From: Anaerolineae bacterium
GTDB lineage: Bacteria; Chloroflexota; Anaerolineae; 4572-78; J111
NCBI GenBank assembly: GCA_022071955.1
Contig: JAJVIM010000050.1
Span: forward strand, 1 to 61,287
Reading direction: 5' to 3'
Length of the DNA stretch: 61,287 nucleotides
Below the pieces are notes generated by a model. It saw only the letters and a program-made list of their open reading frames with translations, did not search any database and was not told the DNA's origin. How positions within the stretch are numbered: position 1 is the stretch's first letter; each line of letters begins with the position of its first letter. Below, one piece after another: positions 26,467 to 34,921 of the stretch. The position numbers were made by a program, and so were the translations under genes.

Positions 26467-28755
26467 ATGAGCCGATACATTGCAACTCGCGCTATTCGTG
26501 GCGCAAATGCGTTAACTACAGAAGCGGAGCTGATGCTGCAAAAGGCGCTCGCCGACAAAGGCCCGAATACACCGGTAGCCTTCCCCAATACCGCCTACTA
26601 CCTGCCGCTGATTTTTGGCATGACCGGCGCGCAGGTGGAAACGCTGGGCCAGTTGGTCGATGTGCTCAAACATGCCCGCTCGCTGCTGCACCCGGTGCCG
26701 GCCAACCGCCACTGGACGCCTTACCTGGGCGAAACGCTCGACAGCGGCATGGCCACGCTGCTCTCGGCGGAGGCCATTGAGGCCATCCGTTTTGTGTACG
26801 GTTTGCAGCCGGAGCCGTTCACCGGCCTGCATCTGACCGGCGGGCCGTCTTTCACCAGCCCGGACAACGGCAAAAACGGTAACGGAAAAGACGGCCACCT
26901 CAACGGCCCCATCGACGACATTCAACTGCGCTCGTGGGGTATCCAGTTGGTGGATGGCCGTATGCCCGGCTTTGCCGCGATTGTCGGCGCAGCCAAATCC
27001 AACGCCGTGGCGGTGAAATTGGTACGCGAACTCCAGCGCCGCAACATCCTCACTTTTCTGTCGGGCAACGTTAACGGCCGCTCCATTATCCATCAGCTTC
27101 AGGAAGAGGGGGTGGAGATGGGCTACGACACCTACATTGTCCCCTTTGGCACCGATACCATCAGCGCCATTTATGCGCTCGGCTTTGCCACCCGCTCGGC
27201 GCTGACGTTTGGCGGACTGAAGGGCGGCCAGGCCCGCGACATTCTGCTGTACAACAAAGATCGTGTTTTTGCCTTTGTGCTGGCGCTGGGCGAAGTGGAC
27301 GATTTGAAGTACGCCGCCGCCGCCGGGGCCATCAATTTTGGCTTCCCGGTCATCGCCGACACGGTCATCCCGCAGATTTTGCCCACCGGCGTAACCACTT
27401 ACGAACACGTGCTGTCGATGCCGTGGAATGAGATTCCCGGCGAGGACGATATGGTCAAAGCCGAAACACTGGTGCAAAAGTGCATTGAGGTGCGCGGCGT
27501 AAAAGTGAAAGTGGCCGATGTGCCGGTGCCGGTGCCCTACGGTTCGGCGTTTGAAGGCGAGGTGGTGCGCAAGGCCGACATGCGGGTTGAGTTTGGCGGC
27601 AAGCACTCCCGCGCCTTTGAATACCTGCGCATGGTGGAGATGGACGAGGTGCAGGACGGCAAAATTGAAGTCATCGGCCCGGATTTTGGCGATGTGCCGG
27701 AGGCCGGCGCGCTGGATTTGGGCATTCTCATTGAAGTGGCCGGCCGCAAAATGCAGCTCGATTTTGAGCCGGTGCTGGAGCGACAGGTGCACTACTTTAT
27801 CAACGGCGCGTCCGGCGTGCAGCACATTGGCCAGCGCGACATCGCCTGGATTCGGCTGAGCAAAACCGCCGTCGATAAAGGGTTCAGCCTGCGCCATTTT
27901 GGCGATATTCTGCACGCCCGCTTCCACGCCGATTTCGGCAGCATTGTTGACAAGGTGCAGGTGAAAATCATCACCGAGCCAAGCCTGCACGCCGACTGGC
28001 TGGCCAAAGGGCGCGTAGCCTACGATTATCGCAACAAGCGGCTGGCCGACCTGACCGACGAGCGGGTGGACGAGTTTTACTCCTGCACCCTGTGCCAGAG
28101 TTTTGCCCCCAACCACGTTTGTGTAGTTACGCCGCAGCGGGTGGGGCTGTGTGGCGCGTACAATTGGCTGGACTGCAAGGCCAGCTTTGAGATCAACCCG
28201 ACCGGTCCCAACCAGCCCATCCCCAAAGGGCGCGTGCTCGATGCCGAAAAGGGCTACTGGAGCGGCCCCAACGAGTTCGCCGGGCAGGCGTCGCACGGGG
28301 TGGTGCAGGAAGTGACGATGTACTCCATTATGGAAAACCCAATGACCGCCTGCGGTTGCTTTGAGTGCATTGTGATGGTTATCCCCGAGGCCAACGGGGT
28401 AATGGTGGTCTCCCGCGAGGACGCCAGCATAACGCCCGCCGGGATGACCTTCAGTACGCTGGCCGGGCTGGCCGGCGGCGGGCTGCAAACGCCGGGGGTG
28501 ATGGGGGTAGGCAAGTATTATCTCACCAGCCCCAAATTCATCTCTGCCGATGGCGGTTTTAAGCGCGTGGTCTGGATGAGCAGCTTTTTGAAAGACAGCA
28601 TGGCCGAGGAGTTCAATGCCGTGGCCGTGCGTGAAGGCGACCCCGACCTGCTAAACAAAATCGCCGACGAAACCATCTGCACCGAGGTTGACGCGCTGCT
28701 GGTGTACCTGGAAGAGGTGGCCCACCCGGCGCTGGCTATGGCCCCGATATTTTAA
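26467..28755 (+). CDS. acsB: Acetyl-CoA synthase (CODH/ACS beta subunit)
   Basis: Joins CO, a methyl group and CoA to acetyl-CoA at the Ni-Ni-[4Fe-4S] A-cluster. The 762-residue protein is near the family length. A-cluster cysteines are visible in SCTLCQSFAPNHVCVV (about residues 539-554), in GLCGAYNWLDCKA (near 561-573) and in the CGCFECI motif (near 629-635). The glycine-rich LAGLAGGGLQTPGVMGVG block follows. CCGGAGG precedes the ATG. The stop codon is immediately followed by a hairpin repeat, then acsD. Confidence 0.95.
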   Translation: MSRYIATRAIRGANALTTEAELMLQKALADKGPNTPVAFPNTAYYLPLIFGMTGAQVETLGQLVDVLKHARSLLHPVPANRHWTPYLGETLDSGMATLLSAEAIEAIRFVYGLQPEPFTGLHLTGGPSFTSPDNGKNGNGKDGHLNGPIDDIQLRSWGIQLVDGRMPGFAAIVGAAKSNAVAVKLVRELQRRNILTFLSGNVNGRSIIHQLQEEGVEMGYDTYIVPFGTDTISAIYALGFATRSALTFGGLKGGQARDILLYNKDRVFAFVLALGEVDDLKYAAAAGAINFGFPVIADTVIPQILPTGVTTYEHVLSMPWNEIPGEDDMVKAETLVQKCIEVRGVKVKVADVPVPVPYGSAFEGEVVRKADMRVEFGGKHSRAFEYLRMVEMDEVQDGKIEVIGPDFGDVPEAGALDLGILIEVAGRKMQLDFEPVLERQVHYFINGASGVQHIGQRDIAWIRLSKTAVDKGFSLRHFGDILHARFHADFGSIVDKVQVKIITEPSLHADWLAKGRVAYDYRNKRLADLTDERVDEFYSCTLCQSFAPNHVCVVTPQRVGLCGAYNWLDCKASFEINPTGPNQPIPKGRVLDAEKGYWSGPNEFAGQASHGVVQEVTMYSIMENPMTACGCFECIVMVIPEANGVMVVSREDASITPAGMTFSTLAGLAGGGLQTPGVMGVGKYYLTSPKFISADGGFKRVVWMSSFLKDSMAEEFNAVAVREGDPDLLNKIADETICTEVDALLVYLEEVAHPALAMAPIF

Positions 28756-28818
28756 AGGATGAAGGCGGAAGGCTGAAGCTCCCCCTCTCCGCCTTTATCC
28801 TTCATCCTTTATCCTTTG
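28754..28818. repeat. Inverted array of AAAGGATGAAGG / ATCCTTCATCCTTT units
   Basis: It starts inside the acsB stop codon. The left arm AAAGGATGAAGGCGGAAGG faces CCGCCTTTATCCTTCATCC and more ATCCTTT units. It lies between acsB and acsD. Confidence 0.85.
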
Positions 28819-28842
28819 AAATTTCACCGGAGGTGATTATCA

Positions 28843-29793
28843 ATGCCAACTATTCAACCCCCTATCGAAAAGTGGAGCGGCAAAGTTCGTGAAATAACGC
28901 TGGGTGCAACCGCCGCCGAGGGCGGCACCCGGGCCAAAACAGTGACCGTCGGCGGCGAAACCACCCTGCCTTTTTTGCACTTTGAAGGCCAAACCCCGCA
29001 CCCGCCGGTCATCGCCATTGAAATACAGGATCGCCCCCCGGCCGATTGGCCGCCGGTGCTGCTGGAAGCCTGGGGCGATGACACCGCCGATGTCGCGGCC
29101 TGGGCCAAAGCCGCCGAGGCCGCTGGCGCAGACCTGTTGCTGCTCAAATTCAGCCTGCACAACGGCCTCAATCCCAAATACGCGCAGCAAACCGTGCGCC
29201 GCGTGCTGGAAGCATCGGGCTTGCCGCTGATTGTGTTTGGTCCCGGCCAGGCCGAGCTGGACAACGACCTGCTGGTGGCGGTGGCCGACGCGGCCAAAGG
29301 CGAGCGGCTGCTGCTGGGCGTGTGTGAGGACAAAAACTATCGCACCATTGTGGCTGCGGCGCTGGCCAACGGCCATCTGGTTGATGCCCGCTGCCCGATG
29401 GACGTGAACCTGTCCAAACAGCTCAATATTCTCATCAGCGATATGGGCCTGCCGCTGGATCGCATTGTGATGGATCCAACCACCGGCGCGCTGGGCTACG
29501 GCATCGAGTACGGCTACAGCGTGATGGAACGGCTGCGGCTGGCAGCGCTGCAAGGCGACAGCATGACCCAGCAGCCGATGCTGGTTACGCCCGGCGAGGA
29601 GGCGTGGCGCACCAAAGAGGCTCGCGCTAACGAGGGCGTGCCCGCCGCCTGGGGCAACTGGGCCGAGCGGGCCATCAATTGGGAAACGCTCACCGCCGGC
29701 GCGCTGCTGGAAAGCGGCGCGGATATTGTCGTGCTGCGCCACCCGGAGTCGGTTAACCGGATTCGGGCGATGATTTCGGCGTTGATGAATTGA
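28843..29793 (+). CDS. acsD: Corrinoid iron-sulfur protein small subunit (AcsD/CdhD)
   Basis: TIM-barrel subunit that, with AcsC, carries the methyl-cobamide to acetyl-CoA synthase. The 316-residue protein has the family's expected length and the ending of a barrel with MDPTTGALGYGIEYGYSVMERLRL near residues 209-233 (split into MDPTTGALGYGIEYG and the following helix). CCGGAGG lies nine bases upstream of the ATG. It is placed between acsB and acsC with repeat hairpins on both sides, which may set subunit ratios. Confidence 0.9.
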   Translation: MPTIQPPIEKWSGKVREITLGATAAEGGTRAKTVTVGGETTLPFLHFEGQTPHPPVIAIEIQDRPPADWPPVLLEAWGDDTADVAAWAKAAEAAGADLLLLKFSLHNGLNPKYAQQTVRRVLEASGLPLIVFGPGQAELDNDLLVAVADAAKGERLLLGVCEDKNYRTIVAAALANGHLVDARCPMDVNLSKQLNILISDMGLPLDRIVMDPTTGALGYGIEYGYSVMERLRLAALQGDSMTQQPMLVTPGEEAWRTKEARANEGVPAAWGNWAERAINWETLTAGALLESGADIVVLRHPESVNRIRAMISALMN

Positions 29794-29842
29794 GTAATGC
29801 GTAACACGTAATGCGTAATTTACGCATCACGCATTACGCATT
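29794..29842. repeat. Inverted array of GTAATGCGTAA / TTACGCATTAC units
   Basis: GTAATGCGTAACACGTAATGCGTAA (29794-29818) faces TTACGCATCACGCATTACGCATT (29820-29842) with almost no loop. It lies between acsD and acsC. Confidence 0.85.
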
Positions 29843-29892
29843 TGAATTTCCGAGTCGCAACAGAGCCAACCACTATTTTTTGGAGGACAAAT

Positions 29893-31239
29893 ATGGCCCT
29901 TTCCGGCATTCAAATTTACAAACTGCTCCCCGGCAGCAGCACTAACCCGGCAGTGAAAGCCCACGCCAACTGCAAAGAGTGCGGTTTTCCCACCTGCCTG
30001 GCCTTTGCCATGAAGCTCGCCCAAAAACAGGCCGAACTGGCCCAATGCCCCTACGTGGAAGAGGAAGCCAAAAGCCAGCTCGAAGCCTCCGCTGCGCCGC
30101 CGATCCGGCTGATCACTCTGTCGGCCAACGGCCACAAGCTGGAGGTGGGCAATGAAACGGTGCTATTTCGCCACGAGAAAACCTTTTTTCACCAGCCCGG
30201 TCTGTTTGTGCGCGTCACAGATACTCAGCCGGATGCCGCCGACGTGGCCCGCGCCGCCGCCGCTTACAAAGTTGATTACGTTGGCATCGATCTGACGCTG
30301 GACGGTATCGCCGTGGAAGCCGGCGGCGGTGATTTTGCCGCCACCGTGGCCGCCGTCAAAGCTGCGGCCAATCTGCCGCTGATTTTGCTGGCCGCCGACC
30401 CGGCCAGCGCCGAAGCCGGGCTGAAAGCCGCGCAGGGGGTGAGTGTGCTGTTATCCGCGGCCACGGCCGACAACTGGCAGACCATGGCCAAACTGGCGGC
30501 GCAGTACAAAAGCTCGCTGGTTGTGCGCGGTGAGGGCGGCGACTTGACCGCGCTGGCCAATCTGGCCGAGCAGGTGAAAGGCGTTGGGGTGGAAGACATC
30601 GTGCTGGACCCCGGCGTGAGCGGCTACGGCGACAGCCTAACCACCTTTACCCAACTGCGCCGGCTGGCGCTCAAAAAGAACGAGCGCAGTGTGGGGTATC
30701 CTACCCTGGCCTTTGCCGGCAACGATGCCTTGTTGGCCGGGCAGCACATTGCCAAGTACGCCGGCTTTGTGGTGCTAAATGGCTTTAGCCCGGCCGTGGT
30801 TTACCCGCTGCTGGTGCTCCGCGCCAACATTTTCACCGATCCGCAAAAGCCCATCCAGGTACAGCCCGGCCTGTACGAAATCAACCACCCGCAGCCCGGT
30901 GACCCGCTGCTGGTAACCACCAACTTCTCCATTACTTACTTCTCCGTGGCCAACGAAATTGAAAACGCCGGTATGCCCGGCTGGCTGCTGGTGGCCGACG
31001 CCGAAGGCATGAGCGTGCTCACCGCCTGGGCCGCCGGCAAGTTTGACGCCGAACGCATTGCCAAAAGTGTCAAAAATAACGGCCTGGGCGATAAACTCAA
31101 TCACCAGCGGCTGGTCATTCCCGGCCACGTGGCCGTGCTGATGGGCGAGCTGGAGGAGGAGCTGCCTGGCTGGGAAATCAATGTTGGGCCGCGTGAAGCC
31201 GTCGATTTGCCCAATTATCTGCGGACAAAGTGGGGTTAA
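29893..31239 (+). CDS. acsC: Corrinoid iron-sulfur protein large subunit (AcsC)
   Basis: Binds the cobamide and a 4Fe-4S cluster and accepts the methyl group from methyl-THF through AcsE. The 448-residue protein has the N-terminal cluster cysteines C27, C30, C35 and C52 (CKECGFPTC ... QCPY). A barrel follows, and the C-terminal cobamide domain contains GMPGWLLVADAEGMSVLTAWAAGK-like sequence (about 363-386). GGAGG seven bases upstream selects the ATG at 29893. RACo, encoded 570 bp downstream, would reactivate its oxidised cobalt. Confidence 0.93.
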   Translation: MALSGIQIYKLLPGSSTNPAVKAHANCKECGFPTCLAFAMKLAQKQAELAQCPYVEEEAKSQLEASAAPPIRLITLSANGHKLEVGNETVLFRHEKTFFHQPGLFVRVTDTQPDAADVARAAAAYKVDYVGIDLTLDGIAVEAGGGDFAATVAAVKAAANLPLILLAADPASAEAGLKAAQGVSVLLSAATADNWQTMAKLAAQYKSSLVVRGEGGDLTALANLAEQVKGVGVEDIVLDPGVSGYGDSLTTFTQLRRLALKKNERSVGYPTLAFAGNDALLAGQHIAKYAGFVVLNGFSPAVVYPLLVLRANIFTDPQKPIQVQPGLYEINHPQPGDPLLVTTNFSITYFSVANEIENAGMPGWLLVADAEGMSVLTAWAAGKFDAERIAKSVKNNGLGDKLNHQRLVIPGHVAVLMGELEEELPGWEINVGPREAVDLPNYLRTKWG

Positions 31240-31257
31240 AAAGAAAGTGACAACGAT

Positions 31258-31363
31258 GAAAATGTGGAGTCCAAAACTACAGTTTTGGACTCCTGCTGCA
31301 ACCTTTTAGAAACTGGGTTAGGAACTCCCTAACTCTTGGCCCCTGTTTTCAAGCGAGGTGCGT
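31258..31363 (+). repeat. Composite repeat, copy C (stem plus ribosome-site module)
   Basis: GGAGTCCAAAACTACAGTTTTGGACTCC (about 31266-31293) is a stem-loop found also at 54226-54250 as GGAATCCAAAA...TTTTGGATTCC, so one stem pair has changed on both sides. It is followed by CTCCCTAACTCTTGG and CCCCTGTTTTCAAGCGAGG ending at the next gene's start. Confidence 0.7.
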
Positions 31364-31804
31364 ATGTACTCAGCTATAAATAAGACCATTATAGAAAGTT
31401 ACACCGAACAAATCTGGCACCAGGGCAACCTCGACGCCATCGGCGATTACTTTTCCTCAGATTTCGTCAGCTACAACCCCATCAAACCAAAAATCAATGG
31501 CCTGGCCGAGTTGAAACAGTTTGTCAGCGCTACTCGAGCCCAATTCCCCGACATTGAGTTTACCTGGGATGACATGGTTGTCGAAGATGACAAAGTGGTG
31601 GCTCGCTGGACCTGCCGGGGCACGCATTTGGGGCCTTCGCCGGAGTTTGGCATTGGGCCTACGGGTCAAAAAGTCATGTTTGCCGGAATTACAATTTACC
31701 AGATTAGAAACGGCAAAATTATGGCTCAGTGGGAAATCTGGGACCGCCTGCGGCTGTTGCATCAACTGGGCGTAGTTCCGGTTACCCAGGTTCCTGCGGT
31801 GTAA
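31364..31804 (+). CDS. SnoaL-like / ester-cyclase-fold protein
   Basis: A 146-residue NTF2-like alpha+beta barrel of the SnoaL-type family. Typical blocks are an N-terminal helix with IWHQGNLDAIGDYFSSDFVSYNP (about residues 14-36), FPDIEFTWDDMVVEDDKVVARWTCRGTH (about 59-86) and the C-terminal NGKIMAQWEIWD. It sits between acsC and acsV, two bases before the latter. Its role in acetyl-CoA synthesis is unknown and it is not a usual member of such clusters. GAGGTG lies close to the ATG; a GTG at 31358 is an alternative start. Confidence 0.75.
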   Translation: MYSAINKTIIESYTEQIWHQGNLDAIGDYFSSDFVSYNPIKPKINGLAELKQFVSATRAQFPDIEFTWDDMVVEDDKVVARWTCRGTHLGPSPEFGIGPTGQKVMFAGITIYQIRNGKIMAQWEIWDRLRLLHQLGVVPVTQVPAV

Positions 31805-31806
31805 GG

Positions 31807-33768
31807 ATGCATACTCTCCGTTTTGAACCGGCCGGCGCTGCCGTATCTGCACCCACCGGCGCGCTGCTTTCCGATGTGGCGCGGGCGGCCGGCCTGGAAC
31901 TGAATATGCCGTGCGGTGGGCAGGGGCGCTGCGGGCGCTGCGCCGTCATTGCTCACAATGGGGTGGGCATTCGGCGGCGCTCCACCGTGCGGCTCAGCAG
32001 CGCCGATTTGGCGGCGGGCTACGCGCTGGCCTGCCAGGCCGTTGTTGAGGGCGATGCGCTGATCACCATTCCGCCGCAGGAAAAGATTGAGCGGCGACTG
32101 GTGACCGACAAAACCGTCGCTCGGGTGGACCTGCCCTTTGCCTACCGGCCGGCCCAACATCAAACGGTGCGCTGCTTCGAGCTGATGCTGGAGCCGCCGT
32201 CGCTGGCCGACCAAACCGACGATTGGTCACGTTTGCAGCGAGGGCTGGCCGCCGCCGGCGGGCCATCAACGCTGACCGCGCATTTATCGCTGTTGCAGCG
32301 GCTTGGCCCGCTGCTGCGGGAAACCAACTGGCAGGTGACGGCCATCGTTGAAACGGACACCTGGGAACAGCCCACCGGCCCGGCCCGCCTGCTCGACCTT
32401 CTGCCTTCGGCCGATGCCATTTGGGGCATTGCCGCCGACATCGGCACGACCACGGTCAGCGTCTATCTGGTCAACCTGCTCAACGGCGAAATTGCCGCCA
32501 AAGCCGCTGAATACAATGGCCAGATCAAACGCGGCGAAGACATTATTTCGCGCATCATTTACGCCGGCAAAAACAGCGGCCTGCCGGAACTGCAAACGCT
32601 GGTGGTAGACACGCTCAATCAACTGATTGAACGGGCGGCGCGCCGGGCCAAAATTGAGCCGGCGCAGATTTACAAAATGACCGTGGCCGGCAACAGCACC
32701 ATGATCCATCTGCTGTTGGGGCTGCCGCCGGCCTCCATCCGGCTGGAGCCGTTTGTCACGGCCATCAATCAGCCGCCGTTGCTGCGGGCCGGCGAGCTGG
32801 GGCTGGCCATTCATCCGCAGGCCGGCGTCGATTGCCTGCCGGGCGTGGCCAGCTACGTTGGCGCAGACATCACCGCCGGAGTGGTAGCCGCCGGGGTAGT
32901 TGATAACGAGCCGCTGACCCTGTTTTTGGATGTGGGCACCAACGGCGAAATGGTGCTCGGCAACCGCGATTGGCTCATCACCTGCGCCTGCTCGGCCGGG
33001 CCGGCTTTTGAGGGGGCCGGCGTGCGCGACGGGATGCGGGCCACCACCGGGGCCATCGAAGAAGTGTGGATTCATCAGCAAAGCTTCGAACCCACCTGCC
33101 GGGTCATTGCCGACCCGCGGCGCGAGGTGCGGGGCGAGGCCACGCCGCCGGCCGGGCTGTGCGGTTCCGGGCTGATCTCGCTGCTGGCCGAACTGTTCAT
33201 TACCGGCGTCATCGACAAAAGCGGTAATCTCAACTTTATGTTGGGCAGCCCGCGCGTTCGGCGCGGCGAGCACGGCCCGGAATATGTGGTGGCCTGGGCC
33301 GGGGAGACGGCTCACGGCCGCGATATTGTGCTGACCAAAGTGGACATCGATAACCTGATGCGGGCCAAAGCGGCCATTTTTGCCGGTTTTACGGTGCTGG
33401 CCCAAAGCGTCGGCGTCGAGCTGGCGGCGGTGGAGCAGGTGCTGATTGGCGGCGCGTTTGGCCAGTACATCAATGTTGAAAAAGCGGTGCAGCTTGGGTT
33501 GTTGCCGGATATGCCGTGGGAGGCGTTTCAGTTTTTGGGCAACACCTCGCTGCGGGGGGCGCTGCTGGCCCTGCTCAACCGCGAGTATCGCCGGCAAATT
33601 GCCGAAGCCGCCGCCAAAATGACCTATCTGGAACTATCGGCGGATAACAGCTTTTACGAGGCGTTCACCTCGGCCCTGTTTTTGCCGCACACGGATTTGG
33701 AACGATTCCCATCGGTGATGGAAGTGATGGGAGTCAGGAGTCAGGAGTCAGGAGTCGCAACGACGTAG
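31807..33768 (+). CDS. acsV: Corrinoid protein reductive activator (RACo/AcsV)
   Basis: ATP-driven ferredoxin-like activator that re-reduces inactive Co(II) corrinoid on AcsCD. The 653-residue protein has an N-terminal 2Fe-2S domain (CGGQGRCGRC, cysteines 36, 42, 45, with the fourth near 78), a linker, and an ASKHA ATPase domain starting at GIAADIGTTTVSVYLVN (about 212-228) with DVGTNGEMVLG near 375 and IGGAFGQY near 549. Its last dozen residues (GVRSQESGVATT) come from a GGAGTCA heptamer array that runs through the stop codon. The Shine-Dalgarno is weak, and the start is two bases after the previous stop, so coupling is likely. Confidence 0.9.
   Translation: MHTLRFEPAGAAVSAPTGALLSDVARAAGLELNMPCGGQGRCGRCAVIAHNGVGIRRRSTVRLSSADLAAGYALACQAVVEGDALITIPPQEKIERRLVTDKTVARVDLPFAYRPAQHQTVRCFELMLEPPSLADQTDDWSRLQRGLAAAGGPSTLTAHLSLLQRLGPLLRETNWQVTAIVETDTWEQPTGPARLLDLLPSADAIWGIAADIGTTTVSVYLVNLLNGEIAAKAAEYNGQIKRGEDIISRIIYAGKNSGLPELQTLVVDTLNQLIERAARRAKIEPAQIYKMTVAGNSTMIHLLLGLPPASIRLEPFVTAINQPPLLRAGELGLAIHPQAGVDCLPGVASYVGADITAGVVAAGVVDNEPLTLFLDVGTNGEMVLGNRDWLITCACSAGPAFEGAGVRDGMRATTGAIEEVWIHQQSFEPTCRVIADPRREVRGEATPPAGLCGSGLISLLAELFITGVIDKSGNLNFMLGSPRVRRGEHGPEYVVAWAGETAHGRDIVLTKVDIDNLMRAKAAIFAGFTVLAQSVGVELAAVEQVLIGGAFGQYINVEKAVQLGLLPDMPWEAFQFLGNTSLRGALLALLNREYRRQIAEAAAKMTYLELSADNSFYEAFTSALFLPHTDLERFPSVMEVMGVRSQESGVATT
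33730..33756. repeat. Tandem heptamer array GGAGTCA inside the acsV 3' end
   Basis: GGAGTCA occurs 3.9 times in perfect tandem. It is read in frame as the C-terminal tail of RACo. Its complement, TGACTCC, appears in the module copies at 22865, 45290 and 54307. Confidence 0.95.
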
Positions 33769-33792
33769 GGGCGCTTCGCGAAGCGTCCCTAC
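33765..33792. repeat. 28-bp palindrome family, copy 1
   Basis: Arms GTAGGGGCGCTTCG and CGAAGCGTCCCTAC form a hairpin; the single departure from perfect symmetry is a C to T that leaves a G-U pair. It lies immediately after acsV and 36 bases before cooC. Confidence 0.9.
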
Positions 33793-33827
33793 CATTCGTT
33801 ATTTGCAATTCGCAAAGGAGGTGTTGA

Positions 33828-34622
33828 GTGACCACAACCATTGCTGTAGCCGGTAAAGGCGGCACCGGCAAAACCACCATCTGCGCGCTGATTATCCGTT
33901 ATTTGGTAGCGCTCAAACTCGGGCCGGTGCTGGCCATCGATGCCGACCCCAGCAGTAATCTCAATCTGGCGCTGGGCCTGCCGCTGAATGATCGGGACAC
34001 GGTTGGCAATATCCGCGAAGATATGCTGGCCCAGGTGCAGGAGCAGAGCGTCGGCGGGGTGATGGCCGGCGGGCTGGTGAGCGGCCTGACCAAGCCTGAT
34101 TATTTTGACTACCACATCCGCTCGATTCTGGTGGAGGGCGACGACATCGACCTGCTGGCGATGGGCCGGCCCGAAGGCCCCGGCTGTTATTGCCCGGCCA
34201 ACAACGCCCTGCGGCTGGTGCTGGAACGCATGAGCAGCCAGTATCCGCTGGTGGTGATGGATAACGAAGCCGGGCTGGAGCATCTCAGCCGGCGCACCAC
34301 CCGCGATGTGGACCACCTGCTCATCATTTCTGACCCCGGCCAGCGTGGACTGGTGGCTGCCCGGCGCGTCGTCGATTTGATTGACGAGTTGAATATTACC
34401 GTAAAACAGGCGCACCTTATTTTAAATCGGCTGCCGGGGCCGGAGGTTCCCCCGCCGCTGCTGGCCACTATTCACTCTATCGGTGTGCCTCTGCTGGCGG
34501 TGATCCCGGAAGACCGCGCCCTGCTGGAATTGGAGTACAGCGGCCAGCCGGTGGTGTCGCTGCCGGCCAACTCGCCGCTGGTGCGGGCGGTAGATACGCT
34601 GGCCCGGCAGCTTGTTAAATGA
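33828..34622 (+). CDS. cooC: CooC-type nickel-insertion ATPase, copy 1
   Basis: P-loop ATPase for nickel delivery to CODH (or to ACS, as AcsF). The 264-residue protein has a deviant Walker A, GKGGTGKTT (9-17), and the CxC nickel motif CYC (C120, C122) in GPGCYCPANN. The start is GTG with AAAGGAGG upstream. It follows acsV after palindromic repeats and is followed by a 299-bp repeat-rich gap and acsE. A second CooC with CIC is encoded at 38191, so the two may serve different metal sites. Confidence 0.9.
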   Translation: MTTTIAVAGKGGTGKTTICALIIRYLVALKLGPVLAIDADPSSNLNLALGLPLNDRDTVGNIREDMLAQVQEQSVGGVMAGGLVSGLTKPDYFDYHIRSILVEGDDIDLLAMGRPEGPGCYCPANNALRLVLERMSSQYPLVVMDNEAGLEHLSRRTTRDVDHLLIISDPGQRGLVAARRVVDLIDELNITVKQAHLILNRLPGPEVPPPLLATIHSIGVPLLAVIPEDRALLELEYSGQPVVSLPANSPLVRAVDTLARQLVK

Positions 34623-34921
34623 GACTCCGGATTACAGAGTCCAGAAGTCAGATGTTAGATCTAGCCACCTGACAGTTTGTCATTCTGAGCGACCGCAGGG
34701 AGCGACACTTGCGCCTGCGCGCAGTGCAGGTGAGAATCTCCAATTTGGGCTGATTTCCAGCTCAAAATAAGAGACTCTTCGCTTCGCTCAGAGTGACATG
34801 TCAAAAGTGCCAGGTAGCTAGATGTTAGATTTTAGATGTTAATGAGCAAACACTTGTCCATCTGTATTCTGTAATCTGGAGTCTGTAATCTGACATCTGT
34901 AATCTGAAACAGGAGGCAACA
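34623..34921. repeat. Repeat-filled spacer between cooC and acsE
   Basis: No gene seen. It begins with AGTCAGATGTTAGATCTAG-type units. It then contains a GAGCGACCGCAGGGAGCGAC stretch, the hairpin ACTCT-TCGCTTCGCTC-AGAGT (34774-34794), TTAGATGTTAGATTTTAGATG (about 34822-34842) and the counter-array ATCTGTATTCTGTAATCTGG...GTAATCTGACATCTGTAATCTG (34860-34908). The last runs into the acsE ribosome site CAGGAGG. Confidence 0.8.
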
